DNA of 64,000 nt, taken from positions 155,147,035 through 155,211,034 of the forward strand of contig OZ005648.1 in the NCBI GenBank assembly GCA_963930645.1. Direction: 5' to 3'. The translations under genes and the position numbers were made by a program. The DNA comes from Salticus scenicus. Taxonomy: Eukaryota; Arthropoda; Arachnida; Araneae; Salticidae. Below the pieces are notes generated by a model. That model worked only from the letters and a program-made list of their open reading frames with translations. It made no database searches and was not told the DNA's origin. Below are positions 32,488-43,229 of the stretch, piece after piece (within the stretch, counting starts at the first letter, position 1; every line of letters starts with the position of its first letter).

Positions 32488-32603
32488 TGACAGAATTTAA
32501 GTAAACAATACGTTCGTAAAAGATAAACAAACTATAAATTAATAGAACTGGACAAAAAAAAAAACTTACCTAAGGAAGAAAGCAACCAAAACTTACCGAA
32601 TTA

Positions 32604-32817
32604 CAGTCGGTAACAAAAGTCTCCGAACACTAGCAAAAATTCCGATGTATAAAGAGTACACTTAATACAGTTTTGTTAAATAAATCCTTGTCGAATCCTG
32701 TTTTTAGACTGACTAAGAACAGGATTCAACAAGAATTTATATAACAAAACTGTATTAAGTGTACTTTTTTTTATATAGGAATTTTTGCTAGTGTTCGGAG
32801 ACTTTTGTTACCGACTG
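32604..32817. mobile_element. Palindromic Tc1/mariner MITE family B, copy 2
   Basis: 214 bp, TA-flanked, same family as 8953-9165. It sits inside a target that is itself palindromic (ACCGAATTA before, TAATTCGGT nearby after), just upstream of the LINE in sense. Confidence 0.85.
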
Positions 32818-34411
32818 TACTTAATTCGGTGAAAAAACAGCAAAAGAAGAAACGAAGAATAAAGAACGAAGTATATCGGAACGTAGCACCAAAACAGAAG
32901 AGCAAGACAAGTTGAGCTCCGATATTTAAACACCTTGAAAACTTCATCATTTCATTTCACTACCTCCACTAACTAACCGTATCCATTCATCCTAGTCAAC
33001 CTGTGTAAATTTACTTTCCTTTTGCTACTCCACGCCGATGTAAAATCATCCCAACTTCAACCTATTGCGTCATCGACTGTGCTGGGCCCAGACTTAGAGC
33101 CCCTAAATAAAATAATAGGCCGGCGCATCGCCGCCATTGTTTTGCCTCCGAAGAGGACAGTATTCCCGCTTGGCGTGCTTATCGCTTCCCTAATGATTTT
33201 AAGAAATCTTGATCGGAAGCTAATCCGGTCAAGATAAGAGCAATAAGCAACAATACTATTCCTAAAAACACATTTTTTTCACAGTACATTCTCAGGATGT
33301 CATTTTATTCTGAGGATATCCTATGGATGTGCTGGGGTAAGATGTGTTGTTAGGGCGGTTTCTGTTTCTTTTACAAAATGTCGCCAATACTCAAATACAC
33401 AGTAATAGAAGGTCTGTGAACACTTTATATTCACTTCTTGAATGATTTTAGCAGTTTATCGCTAAACAAACTTCCATATCATAGTTTACTTAGCTAAAAT
33501 TATGAAATATAATCAAACAAGTTACTCTAAAGTAACGTAAGACGATTAAAAAAAATGTTTGTCATTTGTTTATCAGAGAAACGCGCTGGGTACATGTGGC
33601 AACCCTAAGGCAACAAAATGCCTAATGCGCCAGCTCGTATATATAGGAGCCTTACCCAGACTCATATTTTCGACCTCCGATTTACTTTCACTTTTCACCA
33701 CTGGCTACATGCTTTCGTCTCAACCCCGACGCGACAATCTTATTTTCCATACCGCTTATCTGCGGCAACATCCTTTTGACTCAACCTACGATTCTACATC
33801 TACCTTACAAACTCTCTTAAAAGTAAATGGGTTAGTTTACCTTCTCAAACACGAGATTTTTAAAAATTCGATTAAAAATGCCTTTGTGTGAGTGAAATAG
33901 TTGTTTTTGTATTGTTTATGCAAAAAGGTAAATATCTGGTTTGGCAGCAGAAACTGACGATACAGGCTCTCGCTCTAGTCAGACTCCCAAAAAGTTTACC
34001 ATTAAACTAACTGCAACAAAATTTTGAGTAAATATGATAGCAGTTTGTTTATTGTGAGGTTTTAAGGTCTTTTATGATCTATATAAATAATGAGAACTAT
34101 CTGTCTCTGTATGTCTGCGTTCTGGAGCTCATGCTATTGGTCGCAAAGCTACAGCGTCTAGAATAAACAGTGTGGAAAGCGGCTATTACCGACTGTACAT
34201 AAAACGCGAATAAAATTGAAGGAACGTCGATCTCATCACTTCTTAAAATTATTGGTGAGAGTTAAATAAAAAGTGCGCAATCTGTAATAGGTGGCGCTGT
34301 CTATAGCGACTACTAACGGGTTAATAGGCAGTCTGTCAAGTCGAAACGGGCAAATCAAAACAAAATTGAAAATCTAAACTTTTCTCGAATCGAAAATTTT
34401 CTTCTTATATA
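32818..34411. other. Intron 3 middle, mixed debris
   Basis: 32840-33240 may be LINE 5' sequence. 33560-33960 is GC-balanced with TATATATAGG (33639) ahead of CAGACTCAT and could be a solo LTR or promoter remnant, but I found no matching second copy or target duplication. At about 34078 a Helitron-like 5' start TCTATATAAATAATGAG is followed by CTGTCTCTGTATGTCTGCG. Frames at 33022 and 33559 have no recognisable product. Confidence 0.35.
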
Positions 34412-34624
34412 CAGTCGGGAACAAAAGTGTCCGAACACTAGCAAAAATTCCTATGTAAAAAGAGTACAGTTCATACAGTTTTGTTAAATAATTCCTTGTC
34501 GAATCCTCTTCTTAGTCAGTCTATGAACATGATTCGATAAGGATTTATTTAACAGAACCGTATGAAGTGTACTTTTTTTACATAGGAATTTTTGCTAGTG
34601 TTCGGACACTTTTGTTACCGACTG
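34412..34624. mobile_element. Palindromic Tc1/mariner MITE family B, copy 3
   Basis: 213 bp, TA-flanked, near-perfect inverted repeat, ends CAGTCGGGAACAAAAGTGTC and its inverse. It directly abuts the next element's left end. Confidence 0.85.
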
Positions 34625-34625
34625 T

Positions 34626-36530
34626 ACATACCTGAACTCCACGAACAAACTTGGAGGGGAAGTATAAAATGACAATAAGAATAAGAATCACATAGGAAAG
34701 CAGAGTCTCAAATGCCGCCCTCAAGTGACAAAGACGCATAAAGACAAAGCAAGGACACAATAACTGTCGAAGTGATGACGTCAGTGACCTGAAATTTCGT
34801 CTGTTCAATTTCCGTGACATCGGCATTCATGTACAATCATCAGCTGCCCTGCATAATTTTCAAAAATACTGAACGTTTCACGGATCGTAGCAGCAGCGAT
34901 AGATATCCTTGCAACAAGATCCATTTCAAAATCTACTGCTGTTTTCTAGACAATTACCTTCAAAGCACCCAACAAATAAAAATCAAAAGGCGGTAAATGG
35001 ATCTTGGGTGCCATGTGACGGGACTACAACGGCCGATCCATCTACCTCCAACTGTCCTGTCTAGATGATAGCGTGTGGGAATTTCTGGATCTGGAATTTT
35101 CGCCCTCGAGTGGTGTAAAATATAAATTTAATTACAAATAAGAATATAAACATACATGCAGTATTTCCCAAACTATTACCATGTTTTTATTAACTTCGAT
35201 TCTTCTTTATTTGTTTGTGTGTCTAGTACAAATCTTGCAATCGATTTTTAACTAACTTCTCGACTAGCTAGAAATTTGAAACTTTCAGAAAAGCTCAAAA
35301 CATGGTGAGAATGCATTTTTTAAATAAATTTAGTCAACTGTTTCGTGTTCCTGCTACCTTCGGCAGCGTTTATATGATTCAACAGAAAATTTATTTAACT
35401 GACTTCCCGACTAGCTAGATATCTGAAACTTTCAGAATAGCTCAGAACACGGTGACAATGCATTTTCTTAATACTTTTAGCCAACTGTTTCGGGTCCCTG
35501 CAACCTTCGATAGCGTTACCAGTACTAATCTTGCAATCGATTTTCCGACTAGCTAGACATTTGCAACTTCAGAATAGTTCAAAACATGGTAACAATGCAT
35601 TTTTTTAAATACTTTTAGCCAACTTTTTCGGGTCCTTGCTGCCTTCGGTAGCGTTACCAGTACAAATCTTGCAATCTATTTTTAACTAACTTCCCGACAA
35701 GCTAGACATTTGAAACTTTCAGAATAGTTCAAATCACGGTGACAATGCATTTTTTTAATACTTTTAGCCAACTGTTTCGAGTCCCTGCTGCCTTCGGTAG
35801 CGTTACCAGTACAAATCTTGCAATCTATTTTTAACTAACTTCCCGACAAGCTAGACATTTGAAACTTTCAGAATAGTTCAGAACATGGTGGTAATGCATT
35901 TTTTTAATACTTTTAGCCTACTGTTTCAGGTCCCTGCTGCCTTTGGTAGCGACAGAAAATTTATTTAACTAACTTCCCGACTAGCTAGCCATTTGAAACT
36001 TTTATAATAGCTCAAAAGACGATAACAATGCATTTTTTTAATACTTTTAGCCAACTGTTTCCAGTCCCCGCTGACTTCGGTGGCATTTATATGATTCAAC
36101 AATCGTAAAACTTCCCGACTAGCTAGAAATTTAAAACTTTTTTAAAAGGTCATAACTTGATGATAATGAAGTATCCACAGTAATACAGGTTTTTATGCAC
36201 ATGAAAGAACAATTGATGATTTGGTATTCGCCTCGTTGAAAAATCTGTCCCGATACAGCCGTATAGTAGCGCGTCCATTTTCATTAGCTAGGCCATAAGC
36301 GAAGTGAATACCGGTTAACTTTGCGTTAGTGAAACGATTCATGTTCACCTCAGTCAAACGCCGGCTACAATGAGAACCCTGCGCTTGGTGACCTCGAAAG
36401 TTCGCTTACAGCGCCACCTATCCATTTTGGCCCCACTTTCCGTTTCCTTGTAATTCTGATTCCTACTGATGTTTTCCACCTTCCCTCCAAGTTTGCAAGT
36501 GGAGTTTAGAAACATCCTGTATATAGAACA
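34626..36530. mobile_element. TIR element carrying a seven-unit tandem array
   Basis: The left end has CTGAACTCCACGAACAAACT and GGAGGGGAAG (from 34631); the right end read inverted has CAGGATGTTTCTAAACTCCA and TTGCAAACTTGGAGGGAAG. The similarity extends about 65 bp, so both belong to one element. The right flank is TATATA. It lacks a transposase. The tandem array 35225-36160 fills the middle. ACAGGATGTTTCTAAA-type ends recall Tc1/mariner relatives, but this is not certain. Confidence 0.6.
35225..36160 (+). repeat. Tandem array, seven units of about 135-150 bp
   Basis: Each unit carries CTTCCCGACTAGCTAGA, ATTTGAAACTTTCAGAATAG, ACAATGCATTTTTTTAATAC, TTAGCCAACTGTTTCGGGTC and CTGCCTTCGGTAGCG. 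Unit marks (CGACTAGCTA or CGACAAGCTA) stand at 35261, 35408, 35546, 35695, 35844, 35978 and 36117. Confidence 0.85.
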
Positions 36531-36635
36531 AAGTAAAGGTAAACAAGTATGTAGACTTGTATATTCTATTTATAAAAAAATTTCTTAATTTAAATTTTTA
36601 TTGTTGAACCTTTTTTTTTTTACTCATTCTTTTAG

Positions 36636-36762
36636 ACTTTGGATTAAGTAATGTATACTATCCATGCTTAGAATTAAGAACACACTGCGGTTCAGTGGAA
36701 TATGCTGCTCCAGAATTATTTAATTCTTCCGCCTATGGTACAGCGGCTGATGTCTGGAGCCT
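36636..36762 (+). CDS. Protein kinase exon D (DFG, activation loop, APE, DVWS)
   Basis: Exon of 127 bp, acceptor ttttag and donor gtaagt, phases 1 and 2 matching its neighbours. It completes DFG and encodes FGLSNVYYP, LRTHCGSVEYAAPELF and YGTAADVWS. LRTHCGS fits the LxTxCGS activation-loop site that LKB1 phosphorylates in AMPK-related kinases (Thr at visible residue 133). GSVEYAAPE has Val where most relatives have Pro (GSPxYAAPE), a point that may mark this subfamily. The APE Glu and the alpha-F Asp (ADVWS) are present. Intron 3 before it is 7.4 kb and intron 4 after it is 16.8 kb. Confidence 0.88.
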
Positions 36763-36980
36763 GTAAGTATTTATTTCTCATGTCTGACACAGAGTCTTGA
36801 TGAAAATTTGATTCATATGTTATCCTTTTTTATGGTGTTAATTTTACAAAGTTTTCTACTTTTTCCCATAGCACTATTCAAGTATTTTAAACTCCTTTAA
36901 ACTGTACAGCATGCAAAACTTATAATTAAAAAATATTCTCTCTTAACTATCTGACCGCCTTTGAAAAAGGCAAAATTGTA

Positions 36981-37201
36981 CAGTCAAAATTATTCGAGCA
37001 AAATTATTCGAGCTCTAGCGAAAATTCCTATGTAAAAAATGTACACTTAATACTGTTTGGTTAAATAAATCCTTATCGAATCATGTTCTTAGATTGACTA
37101 CCAACAGGATTGGACAAGAATTTATTTTACAAAACTGTATTTAATGTACCTTTTTTACAAAGGAATTTTTGCTAGCGCTCGAATAATTTTTCTGCCAACT
37201 G
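36981..37201. mobile_element. Palindromic MITE family B, diverged copy 4
   Basis: About 221 bp, TA-flanked. The central arms (AAAAATGTACACTTAATACTG and inverse) match family B, but the ends read CAGTCAAAATTATTCGAGC, a different terminal sequence; it is a subfamily with AAATTATTCGAGC instead of the GTCCGAACAC word. Confidence 0.7.
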
Positions 37202-37563
37202 TAATGTTGTTTTCGCTGCATAGTTTTTTCAATGTACTAAATTAATATTTATTTCAACTTAAGATTAAAAATGTAACTGTGCATATTATTATAATATAAC
37301 TACTATTTACGACGTTCAAATTTGAAAAACAAGTTAAAATTTTATAATTATTTAATTTCGAATTATTAGTGTAGTGAGGAAAAAAGAACAGCTCAGTGAC
37401 CGGATTTATTCGCCAGTGGCGGTTAGATGGTTAAAATGTGTGAGTGAATTTTCCTACTCAAAGTGAATGCAATATCTTTAACTTTAATGCGAGTAAAACA
37501 ATTCGAAGTAAATCATGTTTGAACTGAATAAATCTTTTACACTTTCAACCAAAATGAATGTTC

Positions 37564-39370
37564 TACACTGCTGGCCATTCAGAATTTAACACCATAAAAG
37601 AATCATCCAAAAGGAGTGAAATTTCTGCCAAACGTATCTGCGTATGCTTTGATAGGATATTCAAATGATAAATTTTTCAGAACGCAGGCCCATCATGAGC
37701 AATTGTAGCTTTACATACAAATTCTACGTAAATGTTACATAGAAGGCTACATTTATGTTTTGGAATTGTTTGTTAGGGCGATTTATGTTTATTTATTTTA
37801 GGATGGGGAGAGGACGAGGGAATTTGTAAGCTTCATAGGAAAGTACAAGTGTAAAAAATGTACGCTTCAGAATTTGATAAAGGAAGAATTTTAGCTTACA
37901 GGGATTGTGAATTATTCTTCCAAGAAATTGGTGCTCGTTTCGAACGTGATCAAGCTATAAGGCATTAATTCAATATGGCATGTAAAGAAAAATCCTTACA
38001 CTTTGAATGCCACATGCGGTCTTACATTGTTCTGTTGAAATATGGCTGCGGCTGTAAGCGATCCTTAAACGTAAAGTAAGACGAGACTCCAAAACCTCAA
38101 AGGTATAGTGCTGGTTGTTCAACGTACATTGTACGTACAAGGGAGATGCAGGAGTGAATTACAATTCCACTTCAAACCATTATCCCAGGTAAAGGACAGG
38201 TAGGACCCGACTATGCTTTTTGAAAACCCGAGGCACTGCTGCTGTTTGGAACCACCTCCCCTGTTTTACAACGATCGCCAAAATGGGCCCATTCTGGAAA
38301 AAATAATCTAAACCTTTTCACCCATTTGAAGCATTTTATATTGTGTAGTAGTGCATATTTTTAATTTCCCCTTCTGTTACACTTTCTATTTCCTCAGTTT
38401 TAATCAACTATAAAAAAAATTCATTAGTTTTATGCTCAAGACAGCCGAAAAACCGATCAAGCACAATATAAATGTTAGTTTAGGAGATTAGGGACAAACA
38501 AATGTTTAAACTCTTTAATGTAATATAGAAAGAAGTCGGTTTTAATCATGTTATTTTTACTACTAGATATAAGACATGTGTATCTCATGGAAAATTGCAC
38601 TATTACTTTGTAACTTTTGGAGGTGAGGTCCCTCAAATTAGGAGGCCCTGTGTCAGTGCCCCTTGGGCCTATGCTATAAACTGTCTCTGAGGACAGGAAT
38701 GGTAATGCTTAATGCATGAATTGTGCAATCTCTCGCTGTGCTTTGGGCAGATTTGGATAAGGCAATTATGATTTTGTAAGTAAATCGTGATTCGTCTCGT
38801 TTATCCATGTCTTGTGCTTGTGGTCATTGCATCATGCTTGTGGTGCATTGTTAACAGCAATCACAGCAATGGACGCCTTCATGAAATTCTTCCGTGCTGC
38901 AAACGGCATGTGTGGAAACAGATTGGGATGATGCACAGATCTTATTTCTTGCCCTATGATTCTTCATTTTACAGTGTAGGATCCATCCTTTTCATAGGCA
39001 CAATATGCTTGTTCTTGCGTGCAGTGGTGCTACGAAGTTGATACAAACGTTCCCGGGAGTCGGCTTGTCCTTTTTCAACTATCTATTATATAGAACCAAT
39101 TTTTCAGAATGATAACCCAATATCTGTATTAGCTACTGTTTTTGCTCTGTCAAACACAGAAATATGCTTCATTAACGCCCGTATTTTTCTATGAGCCATG
39201 CTGAAACTTCTCATGCAAACACAGACTTGTAGGTGGTGCTACAAGCGTTCGAATGTATATTTAAGCTGAAATGTTAATAATTTGCCAATTCTACCTAGGT
39301 TTACACATGACACTTATTTTGTGCATTTTGGGTGCTTCATTTATAGTGTGCGTTATGGATGGCCAGTAGT
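37564..39370 (+). mobile_element. Degraded Tc1-like element
   Basis: Ends ACACTGCTGGCCATTCAGAA (37564) and the inverted relation TGGATGGCCAGTAGTGTA at the right. Near 37870-37970 the + strand reads FDKGRILAYRDCELFFQEIG then ARFERDQAI, the first helix-turn-helix of Tc1-type transposases. The rest is too decayed to follow. A 84-codon frame at 38787 is not recognisable as transposase. Confidence 0.5.
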
Positions 39371-40061
39371 GTACAACAAACTCAGTTGTACATGAATGCC
39401 GCAAATTTTTCATCTGCTGCGATGCAATTTGTAATATGAGTGCCCTTTACAATTTATGTTTCATGTATTATATTAAAATAAGGCATGAAATAAAAAAAAT
39501 TGAAAACACGTTTTTATTTCAAAATGTAATAAAAGCTACAATTCAGCAAATATGGATCACATACATGTAGACAAAAGTTCAACTCATTTGGATGATAGGA
39601 AGTTGATTAAAAATCAAAACCAAATTTTGAACTGGAGTTGGGAGAAGAGGAGGTGTTCACTCTTCCCCTTCCCCATCTCTTCTTGAGCATGTACTACTAT
39701 CGCCCATCGGAGTAATACATGTAGTATGCAAAATTTCAACTCGATTGGACAATCTAGCAAGTGAGTAAAAATTCAGTTCTTAGATTTGTAGTAATAAACA
39801 TAAATAAGCAACATACCAAAATAAATAAAAGAGTGTAAAAACATTACTGAGAACTTTTGATGAATAAAGATTTAAAATGTCAAACTTAAAAATTACTTTG
39901 ATGAATATTATAAACATTTAAAATACAACTGATAAAATAAAACATTTTTCGCAGCATTACCATCATAATTAATAGATAAAAATAAATAGAGGAAAAGAGT
40001 TTTTTTTTTATTATTATTATTATTATAAGAAATCTATTTAATATGTAAATTAATTTAACAC
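39371..40061. other. AT-rich stretch, nothing recognised
   Basis: Two related blocks (CTACAATTCAGC...AAGTTCAACTCATTTGGA near 39535 and GTAGTATGCAAAATTTCAAC near 39720) suggest a short degenerate tandem repeat. A TTA microsatellite lies at 40003-40025. Confidence 0.35.
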
Positions 40062-40430
40062 GGAGAAGTCACGACATGAAAAATTCAGATCGGAACGAAA
40101 TTGCGCAGGATTGTAGTATACTATGAAGGTAACAACATATTAAAGCAGTAGCACCCACTAACCACAGAATTTAAAAAAAAAAAAGCTTTTGAAATTTCCG
40201 TAATCTTTAAATACAAGTTATTTCGCAAGCGAGTCAGCACCCCACTGGCGTGAGTGGTAGAGCACGAGGCTGCCACCCAGATGACCTGGTTTCGATGTTA
40301 CATACGGGAATTTTTTTTCTTCTTCTTTAATTTTTTATGTAATCTAAACTTTTTTTTTAAACTTTATTTTATAATTCAATTCAAAATTTGAAAATTTTAA
40401 TAAAAGATTATTTAATTTTCTTGAATATAA
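40062..40430 (+). repeat. tRNA-Asp-like SINE, copy 1
   Basis: At 40240-40310 the + strand resembles a tRNA: ACTGGCGTGAGTGGTAGAGC (A box), GAGGCTGCCACCCAGATGACC (anticodon arm; the other copy has CTGTCAC, anticodon GTC) and GGTTTCGATG (B box), then a T-run with TTCTTCTTC. About 170 bp before the tRNA-like part and 100 bp after it are also shared with the inverted copy at 48337-48698, so the tRNA-like part lies in the middle of the repeat. Confidence 0.65.
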
Positions 40431-40536
40431 ATTTTTCTATTTTTAGTATTTATAACTTAAAGAGTAAGTTTCAGTTTTGTTTTAACCGTAAAATAAGGTA
40501 AAACTAAAGAAACTATTTTTAATTATTTATCTAAAC

Positions 40537-40700
40537 TAGTTGGCATAGGTGAACTCTGCTTAGTTCCCCATCATATGTATGTTCTCATAAATTTCTTGTA
40601 CAGAACATATTATATACATGTTAAGCGAAATGAATTTGACCAAACGCTTGACACAGTGACAGAACGAAATCCTCGCCTAATAGGCTACCCACCATTCAGT
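40537..40700 (-). repeat. Tail fragment of the 41398-42735 repeat family
   Basis: CTAGTTGGCATAGGTGAACT, GCTTAGTTCCCCATCAT and GAAATGAATTTGACCAAACG match 41395-41520 and, inverted, 7120-7232. Confidence 0.7.
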
Positions 40701-41238
40701 TCGATATCTTATTCTAATCTATTAATTTATTTTATTGGGATCAATTTCGTAGTTTATTTTCATGCTACTATTTCCAATGCAACCCCCCCCCCCCCCCAAT
40801 ATATATATATTAGAGAGAAATGGTGATTTTAATTGCATATGTAATAACTATCCAAATTAAGTAATTACTTCTCCAATCAATAAAGCTTCTTGAAAAATTA
40901 TAGTATAGGATTACGATGCTATTAAATTATTACAGACAAAGGAATGTTACCTTCAAATGTAGATTTTAAATGTTAATCAACATACTTTCTTCTTCGACAA
41001 CGATTTGCTTTTTTTTACGAAATACTGTGCACGAAATAAAATTCCACCTGCTCTCTATTATAAACAAGCTAAAAGCGTTTATGTAATTTACACGCATTAA
41101 AACCAAATCAGGAAGCTCAAACCAAGATTTAAGTACACCTAACTAACTATTTTATACTCTGTTTTACAGCTTGTTTATTTTTTAATTATTTAAAATTTTT
41201 GTCTGTTTTTCTTTACATTGGTTATTTAGGATTTTGTT

Positions 41239-41277
<39 letters not shown>

Positions 41278-41394
41278 TTTACTTATAATAAATAAAAGTA
41301 TAAGTATTTTTCTATTAAAGCTGAAGTTCAACAATTGTAAGGATGGATGGCTGTAAAATTTAATCTTTTCAATAATTAAATACACAATTTAATC
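40701..41394. other. AT-rich stretch, nothing recognised
   Basis: A C-run at 40783-40797 and a TA microsatellite at 41240-41275. No gene. Confidence 0.4.
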
Positions 41395-42735
41395 TAGTTG
41401 GCATAGGTGGACTCTGCTCAGTTCCCCATCATATTTATGTTCTCATAAATTTCTAGTGCGAACCATATTATAATCATGTTAAAAGAAATGAATTTGACCA
41501 AAGCTTGATACAGTGACAGAATGAAATCCCCGCCTAATAGGCTATCCACCGTTAACTTCGATATATATATCTTATTCTAATCTATTAATTTATTTTATCA
41601 GGGTCAATTCCGTTGTTTAGTTTTCAAGCTACTATTTCCAATGCAATAATCCTCAAAATTCATATTTATATGAAAAATTTACAATTTCGCTATGTTGATA
41701 AAATCGTAAATTACGAATGATTTACGAAATTTTACTATTAGAATATTTGTATTCAATCATGTTCAAACAAATATCATAAATGTAATTTTGAAGTTGTCTA
41801 ATGTATTTATGATCCTCAAAATGGAAATTTATGCTCAATTTTGCCTTATTCTGACATGTTAAGTAAATCGTAAATTCCAAATAACTTACGAATTTTTTAA
41901 ATTGGAAAAATCATAGTCTATGATATTCATGCCAGTATCCTATATAATATTTCAAAAGTGGTTTGACATCTTTACGATGAAAATATCCCTCAAGATTGAC
42001 GTTTATGTGAAATTTGGCTCTATGCTGCCATGTTAAGAAATTCGTAATTTTCCAATAACTTACGAAATTTTTATATTGAAAAATTCATAGTCATTAATAT
42101 TCATGCCAGTGCTCTAAATAATATTTCAAAAGTAGTCTGACATCTTTACGATGAAAATATCTCTAAAAATTGACGTTTATGTGAAATTTTGCCCTATACT
42201 GTCATGTTAAGAAATTCGTAAATTTCCAATAACTTGCGAAATTTTCAAAGTAGCACATTTATAGTTACTAATGTTCATTCCGGCATCAAACCTGACATTT
42301 TAAAACTGGTCTGACATTTTTACAGTAAAAAGTTTCCATTTAATGCACGTTTAAGTGAATTTTTGTCCAATTCTCCCATGTTAAGAAAATCGTAAATTTC
42401 TCATAACTTACGAAGTTTTTTAATTCGAATGTTGCAAAAGAATAGGGTTCTTGCCAGTATCGAAAGTAATATTTTGAAACTGATCTGACCTCTCTGCGAT
42501 CATTTGTTCGTGAGATATCGTGTTAACAGACTAACAAACTAACGGACTAACACACTGAAACACTAACGGACTGACACACTGACACACTAACAGACACCCT
42601 ACAGACAGACACCATACAAATTTTGTCATTTTCGGATTCCTCACACCTGAAAACGTGTAAAAAAGTCAAAAAACCGAGGTCGAAAATTTTCACGATTACC
42701 TAAGTTCCCCATACCTATAGTATGATGGGGAACTA
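41395..42735 (-). repeat. Interspersed repeat with about five units of 175 bp
   Basis: Reverse-oriented full copy of the family at 6180-7232. The tail is at 41395 (CTAGTTGGCATAGGTGGACT). Tandem units with CATCTTTACGATGAAAATAT stand about 173 bp apart (41968, 42141), then come CTGACACACTGACACACT repeats and the head (AAAACCGAGGTCGAAAATTT). It ends in the hairpin GTTCCCCATACCTATAGTATGATGGGGAAC (arms GTTCCCCAT and ATGGGGAAC). Confidence 0.75.
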
Positions 42736-42902
42736 AAAACAATAATTATTGAATTTTTGTGATTTAAAGAAATATGTGGGTTATATAGCCATATTTTTCT
42801 ATTTGAAATATTTATAATTTTCTACAACTTACATATATATACATAAAATAGTTTTGTTTTAATTACAAAATAAAGCAAAAATACAATAAAATGTTTAAAT
42901 AA

Positions 42903-42941
<39 letters not shown>

Positions 42942-43182
42942 TTTCTTTTATTTTTACTTTATTTTATAATTAAGGTAAAGCTTAAATTTATTTTTTGAGT
43001 TATAGAAAATTACAAATATTACAAATAGAAAAATTCTAAACCTACATACATACATATATATAATCCTTTTGTTAGTGATAGAAAAGAATGAGAACGAAGA
43101 ATAGTCAGTCAAATAATTCACCAACGAAACATACACAGGCCAAACAAAGTAACTAAATTTCTTAAATTGATTTAATTTTTAG

Positions 43183-43226
<44 letters not shown>
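42736..43226. other. AT-rich stretch with A and TA runs
   Basis: Poly-A at 42910-42939 and a TA microsatellite at 43184-43226 into which the Tc1 element inserted. The block TTTTTACTTTATTTTATAATT matches the SINE tails at 40360 and 48390. Confidence 0.4.

Positions 43227-43229
<3 letters not shown>

Larger units (their letters stand above)
29630..32490 (-). mobile_element. Non-LTR retrotransposon (RNase H type), degraded
   Basis: A minus-strand LINE: gag-like ORF1 at 32487-31940, reverse transcriptase and RNase H at 31690-29842, and a 3' tail of (CTAC)-type repeats at about 29635-29655. RNase H after RT places it near the I/R1/Loa group. Relative to a complete element the endonuclease and most of ORF1 are missing, and a palindromic MITE (31704-31936) sits at the break. 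It lies antisense to the kinase gene in intron 3. Confidence 0.8.

Noticed and set aside
33022..33891. Frames of 71 and 110 codons on the plus strand
   Set aside because: No recognisable domain; probably untranslated LINE or LTR debris.
35225..36160. Tandem units as a possible protein repeat
   Set aside because: Unit lengths vary and are not multiples of three; no frame stays open.
38787..39041. 84-codon frame with Cys and Trp
   Set aside because: Lies inside a decayed Tc1-like element, but its text does not match transposase motifs in this or the opposite strand.
40240..40310. Possible functional tRNA-Asp gene
   Set aside because: The T arm reads CGATGTTACATACGGG and does not close; the inverted copy shares long flanks, so it is a repeat.
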